Assembly: GCA_012931725.1 (NCBI GenBank)
Contig: CM022951.1
Location: 39,355,949 to 39,419,948 of the forward strand
Direction of reading: 5' to 3'
Source of the DNA: Litsea cubeba
Lineage: Eukaryota; Streptophyta; Magnoliopsida; Laurales; Lauraceae
Length of the DNA stretch: 64,000 bases
Every line of letters starts with the position of its first letter. Position 1 is the stretch's first letter. This document shows, piece after piece, positions 1 to 12,417 of this stretch. The notes beneath the pieces were generated by a model that was not told the DNA's origin, made no database searches, and worked only from the letters and a program-made list of their open reading frames with translations. Made by a program: the position numbers and the translations under genes.

Positions 1-838
1 TCATTGCACCTCAACATATATGTTAGGGCATGGGATAGACTCCTCATCAGATGGAATGGGATAGGGGACATCCGTTGGTTCCGAACGATTGAGAAATAGC
101 AATGTCAACAAATGAGGAAAAGGCAAAGGCCTCTTCTTCTCCGGATCTTTTTTAGACTCTTTAAAGAGCCTATAGACTTTGCACATCTCCTGAAAAATCA
201 TCTGCAGAAAAAAGATACCGCGTATCCGACATGGATAGTGTACAAAGTCATGAGGAAGTCCCCCCTCCTATCATCCTTGTGATTCGTGGAAAATGCATTT
301 ACACGCAACACTTGATCTATCAGCCACATCTTTTGAGGCTAACTACGATGAGTGCTCATGTAGTTATCCTTGCTAAATCGACCCCCACACTTCTCATCGG
401 TTATATTGGCCACAGTGGGGGTGGTTGGAAAATGAGGGAAGTTACCCGCACTAGGGTAACAGCCGAGGGCATGAGCAATATCCTCCTTGGTCACAGAAAC
501 GTCATGTCCATCAATGCTGGAGGACAAGACATCACCATTTCGCCCCGTTATCTCCAAATTTTGATAGAAAAGGCGTACCAAACGGGGTACGCCAGGGGAA
601 AAGGTCCACACAAAGTCGTCAATTGATGCAGATATAATTGTTGAACCGCCCAATGTGTGGTTAGATTGGCTTCGAGAAATTGCAAGTCAAAGTTGGTTTG
701 CCTATCTAAGGGTCGATTGGCCCATTCCGCATTTGGTTGTTCACGAGTAGGAGTGGATGGACTCTGTTTGTGGGGCTGCGGATTGGAGGAGCCCTCATCC
801 GCATGGGCCTTTGACTTACTTCTCCCCCTTCTAAACAT
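1..838 (-). pseudogene. Degenerate 'putative plant transposon protein' (PF20167-like) coding remnant
   Basis: Reading leftwards from an ATG at 838, the strand encodes a basic, Ser/Pro-rich start (MFRRGRSKSK). It then gives a segment resembling the plant-transposon protein domain found next to Athila/Tat retrotransposons: a stretch on 'FYQNLEI', then 'GHDVSVTKEDIAHALGC', then 'LMTLYTIHVGYAVSF', ending near the window edge in 'EMCKVYRLF'. The reading frame changes at about 620 and again at a T-run near 213-220, and a stop lies at 339-341, so it is broken. It runs off the left window edge. The family assignment rests on remembered motif similarity (the 'FY-NL' and 'IA--LG' blocks) and would need a profile search. 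It is most likely part of an old Ty3/gypsy element whose other parts are not visible here. Confidence 0.5.
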
Positions 839-2544
839 TGTTTTTTAAAATTAAGGTGACAATTAATAAAGAAAAACAAACCTAAAACAACTTATCACAA
901 TTGCAAAATATAATAAAAATTACAGTAAAGAAAAACAATTAAAAAAAATTTACCCACAAATTGCTCGCCGGAGAAGATGACCGGAAAAGCTGGCCGGAGA
1001 CAAACGGGCATCGCCGGCGCGTAGAGGAGCTCGTGGGGAAGAGAACCCAAGTGCTTCAAATGGTTGGAGAGCTTCGAGTGCCGGTAGATCTAAATGGAAA
1101 GCTTGGATGTCGCCGGCGGGAATGTAGGCTACAGTGGAACTTGTCAAAGGGAAGAAGGAGATAAAATGGAAGAGGGAAAGGAGAAGAATGCAATGGTGTT
1201 GGAGAAAATGGGAGGATGGTGGTGTTTGTGTATGTGGTGGTGAGGTTGAGTGTGTGAGAGAGAGGGAGAAAGAGGGTTAGGAGATAAAGATATGAGTGAG
1301 TGGGAGAGAAGAACGGCTGCCCTATCCCTTTTAGTCTTTGACCCACAAGTTTGCACACCTTTTATTTTTTTCGATCCTGCGTCCAGACGCCTAGATCTGG
1401 GTATCGTATCCACTAGGACAAAAATGCTAAGTTGTGTTGGTTCCCTAAATTTCTAAACTAATCTTAATAGAAAACAAAGTGTTAATTCTTAAACTAATTC
1501 TATTAGAAAACGAAGTGTTGGTTTGATTGGTAGTAATTCCTAAATTAACAAATTAAAAGACAAGGTTTTGATCTAACCAGAGAAAAGTCTTAGGGTATGA
1601 ATCCACCTTAGCCTCGTGTAATGGTGAATATAGATCTAGGGTTTCACTATCAATGCTTTCAAGACTCGTTCTGGTTACAAACCTTCACAGAGTTAACAAA
1701 TAAGGGGTGCAGGTTTAGATCTGGGCATAACCTATCTCTATGGCATAAATTATCCTAGCTTTAAATCCACACATATTCAAGCACCGTATTATATGACTGG
1801 TAGTCCAAACTACAAGAATAAAATACCAAAACTAGATCTTGCATTAATAAATAGAATCCAACAATGGATAACATCAATGTCACATAATGAAATCATTCAA
1901 AATAAAACCCTAGAACCTATACATCACCATAAACACAAAACTAGGGCTTCATCACAACCCTAAGATGGAGATTTAGTTACTCATGGCGAGAATTTGATGA
2001 AGAATCTCTGACGAAATCCTCATTAGCGCTCTTCCAAAGCTCCCAAACCAGCCTCCAGAACTTCTCCCAAGATGTCAATACCCTTTAAAACGAGCTTGGG
2101 CTTTTATTTATAGAGTTTTGGACCAAAAATCCCTAGAAATCCTATCAAAATGCACTGGGGTGGTGCCCCCATCCGGTCCGGGCGTCTGGACGCCTAGAGG
2201 CAGTGGCCTCCAGGTCTTCTCTGTGGTTAGGCGTCCGGATGCCCAATTCCCGAGGTCATATCACCCTCAATATAGCTCCAATTTATATAATCTTAGGCTC
2301 CACGGAAATCTATTCGAAAAGAGCTTTCCAACGGTACATAGATTGTTTTAATCTGACACTTGGGTTGAAAGTTATGACTATTTCAATTTGCTTCCCCTGA
2401 AAATTTCGAGAATAATGGTGCAATTAAAAGAACTTCCATGTTGGCATGCTATGGGGTGAGTGGGACCCATGTTGGACGTCCAAGGCATGTTTGGACTCTT
2501 GCTTTGCTTTCTTATTTGATTCTCTTTTCATATTTGGCACGGTT
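839..2544. other. AT-rich stretch without a supported gene; probable retrotransposon debris
   Basis: Short ORFs occur on both strands but none has recognisable domains. The stretch at 950-1350 is GC-richer and carries CT/GA-rich runs. From 1380 to 2290, phrases such as 'gtccagacgc' and 'gcgtccggatgcc' recur. This looks like untranslated sequence of an old LTR element, possibly the one represented at 1-838, but no LTR ends or priming site could be found. Confidence 0.35.
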
Positions 2545-2549
2545 CCTTG

Positions 2550-3684
2550 TGTTGGATACCGCGATCACTGAGAGGGGGGGGGGTGAATCAGTGATTTCTA
2601 AAAAACAGGTCCAATTCAACAACAAAACAAGTCAAACCACACAATGACACCAGATTTAACGTGGTTCACCGAAAGGCTACGTCCACGGTTCAAAGACTGT
2701 CCGAACACCAATCCGGGACAGATCTGAATCTTATTTAGTCGCACCAACGACAAAGAGCACCAACCCTTAGTTTCAGATAGCACCAACTATCTAGGAAGCA
2801 CCGACTCCCTTTACAATTTATCTGCACTCACAGATAGGATCACCAAACCCCAAACACCAAGCACCAACTTGATGTAAAAACAGAATAGAAGATTAATTCT
2901 GTCTATAGCCCTTCCCCTCTACAATTCTCTCTCTCTCAATCCCTTACAAATTGAAATTAAAGCATAAACAGAGAGACACTTAACTCATGGACGAAAACAC
3001 CATCTTCTAGAGCATAATCTCGTCCACAATTGCTGTAGAAAACGTCTGATAATGCAGCAACACAGCAACACAGCACCAGCACTCTTCTTCTCTCCAAAAC
3101 TCTCTCTATTTTCTCTCTAAAACTCTTCTCTTCTGGTGTGTCTTTAGAACGACCCATACATGCCTTTATATAGGTTTTGATAACCCTTAATTGTATTTAA
3201 AACGGGCTACAATTCGTTTAGAAAGAGTCCCAAACAAATTAGATAAGAGTGCTGAATTTTCGTGCAAAACTTCTAATTCTGCGCAACTCTGGTTCCCGTG
3301 CTCGGTCGACATCCTGGCTTGCTCGGTCGACCGAAGACACTGACTGGAAACAGACAACTTTCGAGCTCGGTCGACATCCTGGGGTCCCGGTCGACCGAAG
3401 ACACACTGTGTCACGAAAATAACTGAGAGGTGCCTGAAACTGTTTTCTGCAGGTTTCTTCTCTCTCGGTCAACCGCATGGGGTGCCCGGTCGACCGCGTG
3501 CTCTGCTTCAGGAATTCTGAATTCCTGACTTTTTCAATTCTGTTTTCTTCTTTTAAGCTCTATCAACACCAATCTATTAACATCACGTTTGTGACAATGT
3601 GTTGACAAGAATTCCAACTCAAACCAATACTTTGAGATTCCTTCAATTCTTCAAAGACTGCTCATGACATCTCAAATTCCAACA
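2550..3684 (-). mobile_element. Solo LTR of a Ty1/copia element, same family as the LTR at 39910-41080
   Basis: The 1135-bp segment starts TGTTGGAT and ends CCAACA (plus strand). It is flanked on both sides by the 5-bp sequence ccttg (2545-2549 and 3685-3689), a clean target-site duplication. Its reverse complement matches the 5' LTR of copia element B (39910-41080) from the first bases to the terminal part that reads 'tcactgagaggggg'. There is no PBS, coding region or second LTR, so it is a solo LTR left by LTR-LTR recombination. It carries about six copies of a CGGTCGACC-type palindromic motif between 3300 and 3500, as does its relative. It lacks a short tandem duplication present in the relative at about 40770-40870. 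Confidence 0.9.
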
Positions 3685-3929
3685 CCTTGCTTGCAACTTC
3701 GATTTTTCATGCTTTGTGAGGTTTCTTCCATTTTAGCTCTGAATTTCTCTCCTTATATCTGTAGTACCTACAAACAATAAAATAACATAACTAAGCTAAT
3801 TAATCTCATCCGACGGTATAATCAAGTCCTCATTGAGGGGCTTAAAATGTATCTTTTAGGTTCTCATTAGTATGGTAAAAGATGTCAAACGTGTCGTGCT
3901 GGTCGAGAAGTCGGCCCAGAATGACATGG

Positions 3930-4297
3930 CATGGGCCGTGCTTGTTTTGTCATGGGCCATATTGTGCCTCCGTTCCCTCCGTGTCTCCTATTTCGATCTT
4001 ACAGTCACGTCTCTTTATTTTTGGTATTATACTTAAAATTAAAAATTAAAACATACACACTGAGAAGAGAATGACATGCATATTTAAGTGGTTTGGTCAA
4101 ACTCGACCTACTCCACCGAGAAGAGAACCATTTGGATCTTTCCCACTTGAAGGATTTTCAATAGGATTACCTTCAAAACCTTTACAATCTTTTTAGAGAA
4201 TAAAAATATAAAAATAAAATAAACTTTTATATTTACAAATTACAATGAAGAAAAAGTAAAAAATCATACTTGTTTGGTAATATATTAGGCTGGATCA
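3930..4297 (+). repeat. Left copy of a 368-bp direct repeat flanking the hAT relic
   Basis: This segment (starting 'atgggccgtgcttg', ending 'ggctggatca') recurs at 5961-6327 in the same orientation with only scattered substitutions (roughly 95% identity by eye). The two copies bracket the decayed hAT transposase. Just upstream, at about 3885-3905, 'gatgtcaaacgtgtcgtgct' resembles hAT terminal repeats of the kind seen at 35568. Confidence 0.85.
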
Positions 4298-4329
4298 TAA
4301 TCTTTAATTCCTTTAAACTCTTTATTTCT

Positions 4330-5900
4330 CTTGTCAGCTAAATACTAGCCCTGTAGGTAACCATAGCACTCCACTGTTTTTTCAACTAGATTCATTCTTC
4401 TGTCATCCACCACGTGTCCACCTACACTAAAAGCATGTTCTGATGCTATAGAATACACTGAAATAGTTAATAGATCACGAGCCATGGCGACTAACACCGG
4501 AAACATATTCTCGTGTTGTTTTCACTAGGCTAAAAAGTCAAAACTGGATGTATCTGTAATATACAAAAGTCAAGATACAAGGATAACTCCATCATCGTAT
4601 TACTTAAGCTAGAGGTTCTGCCCAGTCTACTATAAAACATATCCCACCCAATTCCACCTGATTGCTAGACTTGTTGAGAGGCCATTGTAAACCCTGTGGT
4701 ACCTATTTGGTCACAATAAAATTAAAAAAGTGTTTGTAATTTTGTCCTTATATTTGAAAAAGTATCTAAATCTTAGTAGTCCATATTATTATTTATTTAT
4801 TCAATGAAAAAATGTACACCGGTTACTCTTAACCTAGGACCTAATGCAGCAGCTAAACAAAATCTCATTGGAGCATCTCTCCAATATTTATTAAGTTTTT
4901 CTTCCATTTTTTAACAACGTCTTTAAGTAAAAAAATGATTTATAAATCTTTTAAATTATAAACTAATTATAAAAGAGAATTTAAAGCTCCATTAGATGTG
5001 GGATAATACACCCCAGAGAAAAATAATGTTGCAGTATAAAAAATTTATAATAAATCTCTTATATGGGCACAAAACTCCCAATGTTCCTCAGTCATTAACA
5101 AATCTTGTGCATTAAAAGTATAATATTCATTCAAAAATGTTTTTCTATCAATTGCCTTATTTAACAAATCATACATAGAATTCCATCTATGTTCAACATC
5201 TTTGGGTATTTTTATAGCTGATAGATTATGCCTCACTCATATTCCTGAATATAACTCTGTCTTTTTTGTGCGGAGCAAAAAATATATTTAGCAATTTTTC
5301 TAATTTTTTTCTGTTACACTGGAAATATACTTTAAACCAATTCCTGCAATGAGATTTAAGATGTGACATACACATTTGTTTTGGAAGATGGAACTCTCTA
5401 TCAAAGATGCAAGTGGCATTTGCAATTTCATTAGTTCAATAGCCACTATATTATTTGTTGCATTATCTAAAGCTACAGCTATAGCTTTATCCTTAATATT
5501 ATATTCATCTAGTTTTTCCAAAATAAAGGAACTTATTCTATTGCCACTGTGTGGTCATTCAAGTTTGGCAAAACTAATTATTCTTTTATTAATAACCCAT
5601 TTTGCATTTATGTTATGGGCAGTAAAACAAAGATAACTATCATCTCCTCTAGATGACCATATATCTATAGTTATAACTATTCTACAAGGAATGTCTGTAA
5701 ATTAATTTTTAATATTTTCCTTCTCACTTTGCCAAAGCCTAATAGCGTCATTTCTAGCTAGCAGTATTTCTAGAAATCTTTCTAAATTGTGGGCACAGAT
5801 TATTTTGGACATATTCTTCAAAAAACTCATTTTCAAAGAAACAAATGGTAATTGACAACAATAATTTGCATTTTAAAATGATGTAAATAGTTTAGCAAAT
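4330..5900 (-). pseudogene. Decayed hAT-superfamily transposase
   Basis: On the minus strand, three separated blocks match the hAT transposase layout. At about 5640-5300 there is an RNase H-like core piece ('AVALDNATNN', then 'CVCHILNLI'). At 5236-5045 comes the 'RWNSMYDLL' block with 'HWEFC'. At about 4505-4355 the C-terminal dimerisation region reads 'MARDLLTISV' followed by 'SEHAFSVGG'. Stops and frameshifts separate the blocks, and the BED zinc finger expected at the N terminus was not found. An active enzyme of this type cuts and rejoins hAT transposon ends in the nucleus; this copy cannot be functional. No terminal inverted repeat pair could be assigned. Confidence 0.75.
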
Positions 5901-5960
5901 CATTCCAATCCATACTATGTAAGACACAACAACAAACCCAATTTGCATTTAATTTTTAGC

Positions 5961-6327
5961 ATGGGCTGTGCTTATTTTGTCATGGGCCATATTGTGCCTC
6001 CGTTCCCTCCGTGCCTCCTGTTTCGGTCTTACAGTTACGTCTCTTTATTTTTGGTCTTACACTTAAAATTAAAAACTAAAACATACACACTGAGAAGAGA
6101 ATGACATGCATATTTAAGTGGTTTGGTCATACTCGACCTACTCCATTGAGAAGAGAACCATTTGGATCTTTCCAACTTGAAGGATTTTCAATAGGATTAC
6201 CTTCAAAACCTTTACAATCTTTTTAAAGAATAAAAATATAAAAATAAAATAAACTTTTATATTTACAAATTACAATGAAGGAAAAGTAAAAATTCAGACT
6301 TATTTGGTAATATATTCGGCTGGATCA
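5961..6327 (+). repeat. Right copy of the 368-bp direct repeat flanking the hAT relic
   Basis: Near-identical in sequence and orientation to 3930-4297. The copies differ mostly by single-base changes such as 'gtgtctcctatttcg' versus 'gtgcctcctgtttcg'. It has no coding content. Confidence 0.85.
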
Positions 6328-6769
6328 TTTAAGAAGATGTGACTATTTATCACAAATATAAATTAAGTTTTAGTAAAAATATATAGTTTTCCATTTAAAT
6401 AGATATATAACTGAGAAATCCATGGAAACTCCTTTTTCAAAGCATCTAATGATATGACTATAGACACTAGCAAATTATAATCAATTTATTTTAAAAACAA
6501 CATAATATAACTATAAAGCTTTTGAAAATAAATTCAATTGATCATTGAGAAAATATTTTACTATAAAGCTCATCGCAAAGAAATTCGCATTTGAAGAGAT
6601 ATAACTAAAAGAGATCAAAATGCAAATCTACCATGACCAACAAAATGATATAACTATAAGAATAGGTTGGTTTAACAAATTTCAAAGCCTTAGGGGTTTT
6701 CTAAGCATCTTACTTTGGGGATCCACCTAAGGTCTTGAGAAGGTTACCCTTGGTTGTTTAACTTTGATG
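6328..6769. other. AT-rich intergenic DNA
   Basis: No ORF, repeat or motif that I can support. The segment lies between the right direct repeat and the probable copia LTR starting at 6770. Confidence 0.4.
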
Positions 6770-8597
6770 TGTTGGAAATAGGGTGGGCCTCTAGGATAGG
6801 TTTTAAAAACTTTTGACCCACTTGACGCAGGGATCAACTATCCAGAAGGCTATAAAACCCAGTCCAAGATCTATGTCCTCAATCTCAGCTCTCATGATCT
6901 GTAAATACAATCTATCCAGAAGATAGAACCAGCAACATATAAGCTACAAATAAATCTACAACATGCAAGGAAGTAGATTATACCTTTGGAGCTCGGTTGT
7001 GCTCTAATGGAGAAGTTGCGTCTTTCTTTGATGATGAAACGCTTTCACTAATCAAATAGGGATCTCCAAGACCTCTTGATCTTCCACGCTATGACCCGCA
7101 TCAGATTCTCCTTTTTCTCAAGAAGATGGTGGGATCTCCAAGAAAAAACTACTAGGAACTCTAGGGAGGAACTAGAAAGAGAACTAGAAGAGGGAGAGGA
7201 GAAGAGCATGTGCAACTATTGCACAAAAGGAGCCTTGGGCGTGATTCCCTAGGTGGATGTATGCATGGGACGTCCAAGCCTTGCCCTCCTCTATTTATAG
7301 CTTAAAAGCAATTAAGCCACCTCCTCTTTCTAATTGAAATAGAAGTCTCACTTCTCTAACAATTAGTAACTCTCTTCTATTACTAGTTAAAATAGAAGTC
7401 TTACTTCCACAATAATTAGTAACTTACTATATCATAATTAGAAGTCTCACTTCAAATATGATTAGTATATTTCTAATTCCTTTCCAATTAAAATAGAAGT
7501 CTCACTTCTACTAAAATTAGTAAGTCTACTATTACCACTATTAGAAGTCTCACTTCAAATAGAAATAGTAACTTTCCTTTTAGAGTTCAACTAGAATTAG
7601 ATACTTTCTAATAATTGGGCAGCGTGGGGACCACTAGGGATTCCTTAGAAAGCTGGCTCCAATTGGGACTCGCGATCCCACATCTCATGTGTAATCCGGG
7701 CCCACAGTTAATTGCAAATAACTCCACTATATAAATGCAATTGAACTCCAGTCTTAGGAATATTACATAGAAGACCCTAAACTTCCACATTACCACAAGT
7801 AGACCCCTCTATCAATATTCATAGATCAATTGGACCTGTGTTCCAAACTAGATCCCTATCTTATTATCCTTGAGCCCCAAATAATTATAATGATCAATAG
7901 GTACCTTTCCAATTAACTCTTAATCGGAATGGGTGCGCACTTACCAATGATAAATCCATTAATTGGCACAAGGGGATATTAGAGATAGATTCCATCTTGA
8001 CCATTGAATGTTCCCACAGCTCTACTACCACGTACCCAAATCACCGAGGTGTTGACCTACAGTTGGCCTTACTCATTGGTGACTCAAAGCAAATGAATAG
8101 ATAGAAACTTGAGTTCATTAATGTCTCAGAATTAAGAGCCTATTGCTAGGGAATTATGAGAGCAGACCTTAAAGTAAAGACAGTGTTTATAAGGTGCTTC
8201 TGATGGTCCTTCAATACATCCAATGTACCAGCTCTATGATCCAGAATCTTCCATTCTGATGATCGAAATAAATCACACTATCTCATAGTGATCAAAGTGC
8301 TGCAACCTTGTCAGTATGAGATGTCCAGTCTCATCACTGGTTGTGAATATATTTTAAGTATAAGATTTGTCATACATGTCTCCCGTATGTGGATCTCATC
8401 CATACACATGTATTACATCTAATATACTTATGGACCCCGGTTCATCTTATGAACCATCATGTCATTCGTATTGGTTATGTGCAAGTATATAATAAATTAC
8501 CATTCATCTCATGAAAGGAAAGCATGAATATATGAATAAATAAAGAATTTAATCAATTTATTATATCATCTACGGGATTGAGTCCATAAAACTAACA
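6770..8597 (-). mobile_element. Probable solo LTR of a second Ty1/copia family
   Basis: The segment begins TGTTGGAAATAG and ends AAACTAACA on the plus strand, so in minus orientation it runs from TGTTAGTTTT to TTCCAACA, a normal TG...CA LTR with short inverted ends. It contains LTR-like untranslated sequence and no coding region. The bases outside are tgatg (left) and ctatg (right), so any target-site duplication is imperfect (3 of 5). Within it, a unit around 'tagaagtctcacttc' recurs about five times between 7320 and 7580. The assignment rests on the end structure and overall character; no second copy is in the window to confirm it. Confidence 0.6.
7320..7585. repeat. Degenerate short repeats inside the 6770-8597 LTR
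   Basis: The phrase 'tagaagtctcacttc' and its variants, alternating with 'attagtaac' variants, occur about five times spaced 50-60 bp apart. This explains the local AT-rich periodicity; there is no CRISPR-like or coding structure. Confidence 0.7.
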
Positions 8598-8739
8598 CTA
8601 TGAGGTTTAACTTGTGAAATCTTAGGTTTAAACTTTTCACCAAGCGACTTTGAGATTTAATAGTTTTAACCTTAGATTAGTGATTAATCTTTAGAGGTTG
8701 GTGAGTTTTTTTTTTTTACTCTTCTCATTTCTTTTCTTA

Positions 8740-10100
8740 TTTCCTCCCTCTTTTTGCCCTTTGAATTTCAAGTTTAACTTTTCTACTTTCTTCAAAAGTT
8801 CTTTCAATTGCTAAGTTAAGGGAGGAATGTTGAGAAGCTTCTCTTTTATAGATTCTTTTATTATTGGTTTTACTGGTCTATCCTTTTTAGAATCAATCTT
8901 AGGGGACTCATTTTGAATTTGTTTAACTTGTCTGAGCTTCTTAGAGTCTTCCTTAGTTTTGATTGTCCTACCCTTCATAAGATTTGATTTTACTTTCTTA
9001 GGCTCATAGAGGGGTTTAAACAAGTGACCTTTTCTTAGTTTGCAGTCAAACCTGAAATGTCATTTGATACCACAATAATGTTATGTAATTTAATTTGGGC
9101 AAAGATGATTGAGTACTAGAGAAGGAGGGCTCACTTTTCACAAATATAGTTGAGGTCCTTGGGCTGTGAGAAACATTCCTATCGTAATCAAGTCCGGTCC
9201 TATCTCTTTGAGATTTACTAAGTTTTAGTAATTTCTTAAATTTCTCTTCACCTTGGGTAAACTTGTACTCAAATTTTTGTTTGTTCCTTTCAAGTCGAGT
9301 GACTTGTTCTTTAAGGGATGGATTTTCAGTTTTTTATTTTATGAGTGCATTTTCAATCCCTTGGCCTGTTTGGATGTATGGTGAATTGAAGTATGGTGAG
9401 GTGAATCATCAAATCAAGAGAGAATAAAATATAAGTGGGTTATGAAGATATTTTATTTTTAGTTGTTTGGGATGAATATTTTTGACTTCTTATATGGGAA
9501 AATATAGTTTTTTTTTGTCTTTTAGTGAGGAAATGTAGTTGCTTTTTGACTTTTTGTTGGAAAAGATTGAGGGAGTTTTTGTAAAAAGTATTTTTGATGT
9601 GATGTTTAATTTGACTTTACTTTACAAGTGGAATTAACAAACGGGCCCTACTAAGATTTCTTTCATTAACCTCGATAAATTTTGGTTTTACCTTTTGAAA
9701 TTCATCACAACCTATCTTTAATTCTTTTATTTCACTTTGAGCATTAGATAGGTTGTTTTCAAAATTAGTCAACTTATATTCTAAACTTCTTATGACTTCT
9801 TGATTTCTAAGTTGATCTTTTGAAGAGGTTAATTCCTTTTTAAGATGATTTAAATTTAGCCTTAATGTGTCATTTTTCTTATCAAGGTTTTTTACTAAAT
9901 TCAAACAATTCAATGAAGGCTTTTAATTAATTTCTTAATCCATATCATCATCATTTTCTTATTTTAATTTCAGTGGAGATTTATTAATTTCAATGTTTAT
10001 ATCTTCAGTTGTTGGAAGGAGAGGACTAGAAGGGGGATTTCTATTTTCAACTAAAAGGGAATCCCCATTATTATAATCTTCCTTAAAGCAAAATACGAGG
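8740..10100 (-). pseudogene. Degenerate Ty1/copia gag with coiled coil and zinc-knuckle remnant
   Basis: The minus strand carries a Lys/Leu/Asn/Glu-rich coiled-coil segment (9913-9617, 'LVKNLDKKNDTL'). Further downstream (about 9080-9040) is a zinc-knuckle-like 'CGIK-HFRFDC' in which an in-frame stop replaces one residue, followed by a basic Lys-rich tail (9023-8811). This order, together with the initiator-Met priming site just upstream at 10140-10152, identifies it as the gag end of a copia element. The coding run is interrupted by a MITE at 9363-9647 and by stops. Nothing of protease, integrase or RT remains to the left; the probable solo LTR starts instead. Confidence 0.6.
9363..9647. mobile_element. 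285-bp MITE inserted in the copia gag relic
   Basis: The element starts GGCCTGTTTGG and ends ACAAACGGGCC, giving terminal inverted repeats of about 10 bp with one mismatch. The interior is AT-rich and non-coding. It lies between the two gag pieces at 8811-9023 and 9617-9913 and so interrupts that reading frame. A diverged relative sits downstream of the germin-like gene (14935-15190), sharing phrases such as 'catcaaatcaagaga' and 'ttttgatgt'. The superfamily is not clear; no target-site duplication could be assigned. Confidence 0.65.
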
Positions 10101-10139
10101 GTTCTAACTCAAGGTTTTTACACCTAATCAAGAGCCTTA

Positions 10140-10152
10140 GGCTCTGATACCA
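10140..10152 (-). other. Primer binding site (initiator tRNA-Met) of the degenerate copia element
   Basis: The minus strand reads TGGTATCAGAGCC, the usual copia PBS, two bases inside the LTR end at 10155. It fixes the element's orientation (5' LTR to the right, gag to the left). Confidence 0.85.
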
Positions 10153-10154
10153 AT

Positions 10155-11100
10155 TGAAAGTTTAGGATCCGAACTCGGGGGGGGGGGGGGGGGGGGGGGG
10201 GAATAGGGCGAGCTTAAATTTTAAGCCAATTATGCTAAATTTTAACTTCTTTATGCAATCAAGCACAAGTGATGATAATGAAAATAAAGTGCGGAAGCAT
10301 ACAAGAAAAAGAGTCACCGTAGACATTGACCACAACACAACAATGTATAATGGTTCGGCCAAAATGCCTACATCCACTCCCGGTTTGTGTTCTTACACCC
10401 CACCTGCATTCCACTATAAAATATGCTTTTCAATGCTAAGTAATAACCTTTACAATATGTTATTCAATAGGCTAAGCAATAACTTCTACAATATGCTTTA
10501 AAAAGGCTAAGCAATAACCTTAAAATATGATTTTTTAGGCTAAGCAACTACCTATGTACCATAAGGTTTATCTCTTTAGATAGTGTCAACAATACACTTG
10601 ATGAGATTACAAATTGAGCACAATACAATGCCTTTGGAATAGGCATATATGAAAGTGAAAGTACAAATCAAACATACACTTAAGAAATGCAAGGATGGAA
10701 TATCAATGTGTATGCATGATATCCTCAATCAAATTTAAAATTGTAGCTAACCTATGTATGCAACAAGCATTTGAAAGTGTTGAACATAAAATCATTTGAT
10801 TGAGGTAAGAATGCTAATTACATGTTAAAACAACTTGTAAAAGATATTACTATCTAGGCTAGGCAAGTTGTGAAGTTTCAAACCATGTGATGCAGGAGCA
10901 ATGTTATTTTCAAATGCAAACAAGTATAACTATGTGTTCAAGATTTGGAAAACAGCTAACTAGAGCACATTCAATGATAGAAATCATGGTATGTTAGAGA
11001 AACAAAAGTTTGCATAAGCATGAGTAAATCAATATATGTTTATGGAAAACAATGCTAACTTGGAAACGTTTACCTATTTGATCCTAGCATTCTGGCTTTC
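10155..11100 (-). mobile_element. 5' LTR region of the degenerate copia element (right end not located)
   Basis: The LTR ends two bases from the PBS, at 10155. A run of 25 G (10177-10201) then gives way to 'aatagggcg', followed by phrases such as 'aatggttcggccaaaatgcctaca'; G-rich runs of this kind also occur near the end of the copia B LTR. The outer boundary could not be placed; 11100 is a guess based on loss of LTR-like character. Confidence 0.4.
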
Positions 11101-12409
11101 CATTGGTCCTGTAGCCATCTCAACTCATTCCCCTTGTTTTGGACTTTAAAACAGCTTCAAAGGTTCACTCAAAGTCCTCTCCAAAAGATCCACTTAAGCC
11201 CTTGAAACTAGATTTCAATTTATAAGAAAAAAAAATCAAAGTTACTGTAGCAAAGGTCACTGTAGCAAAAAAAAAAAAAAAAAGCTTTTTTAATGATGGT
11301 CCAATTTTTTTTCCTAGTGGGAGTTATGGGCCGTGGAATTCATGCTTAGATTCATGTTTCAATCATTTCAAAAATGATTTTCAAAACATGAGCCTAACAT
11401 GCCTAAGATTATTTAATTATGAGAGCATGATTAAAATCAAAATGTCAAGATTATGCATTCAAGTTTTAAAACCAAAACATGCATGAAAAATGAAGATCCA
11501 AAGTTATAAAACCATGCATGAGAAATCTCAGGATATCAAGATTTATAAAATCATTGCATTAATGAATATTCAGATGATGTTAAAATGAACATGCATCCAT
11601 CAAATTGCAACACACAAAATTCCTAACAATTATGAGAATGGGGCAAAATGCTAAACACTAAAACACAGCATATTTCATAGTCAAAGGCTAAATAGAAGCG
11701 ATACAGAATGTTATGACATAGGAGGACCATTATTTTTCCTTTAAGATGTTTAATATTGAAGGAAAAAAACATTATTTTCTACCATTTTACAATATCCTGT
11801 ATTTTTTTTGGATATTTTTTAGTTTTTCTTGGTGTAAAATAAGAATTCGTACCGTGATTGACTGTATTGGGCGCGAATAACGACGCAATGCCTCATCATA
11901 AAGGTTTTTAAGGTCGACCGTGCTGGCAACCCCGACCACAATTTTGAACCATGCCTACAGTTGTATTAGACTAATAGCAATGGCGACACCATATTGCCAA
12001 ACACCAATCTAGGCCTTGGTTCTGAGGGTCCCATAAAAACCTTGGTCCCATAATCCTCACCACATCCTTCTATTGGGTCCCGAGGCATCAAACATCTGTA
12101 TACAATCCTAACGTAATTATAAGAACGTTGGAAAATATTTCATTTTGTTTCAGGCCCTTGGTTTCATCATTTCCAATCAGATGGTTAAAACTAATTAATG
12201 GGGCTAATTTTTGGCATATCTATACTTTAAATCCACCGGTGCATCTGGTAGGGCTAGTAGACCCTACTGATATGCCATGTGTCTCAACTGGCAAATTTGG
12301 GAGCCAGATGGAAAGCAACCGTTCTTAATTTTATACTCCTATTAAAACTATACAAATAAAGCTGAAGATTTCAAAACCAATGGGTGATTTAGCAAAAATA
12401 TTAATCGTA
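11101..12409. other. No supported gene
   Basis: AT-rich sequence with A-runs near 11265-11282 and no ORF with recognisable content. The ORF-like stretches at 12128-12528 have no domain and no plausible codon pattern. Confidence 0.4.
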
Positions 12410-12417
12410 GTTTTGGC

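Noticed and set aside
231..626. A 131-codon plus-strand ORF
   Set aside because: It is opposite the plant-transposon-protein remnant, which shows recognisable motifs on the minus strand.
10177..10201. Run of 25 G as a possible regulatory quadruplex
   Set aside because: It sits at a place where related copia LTRs carry shorter G-runs and is most easily explained by slippage or sequencing uncertainty in a homopolymer.
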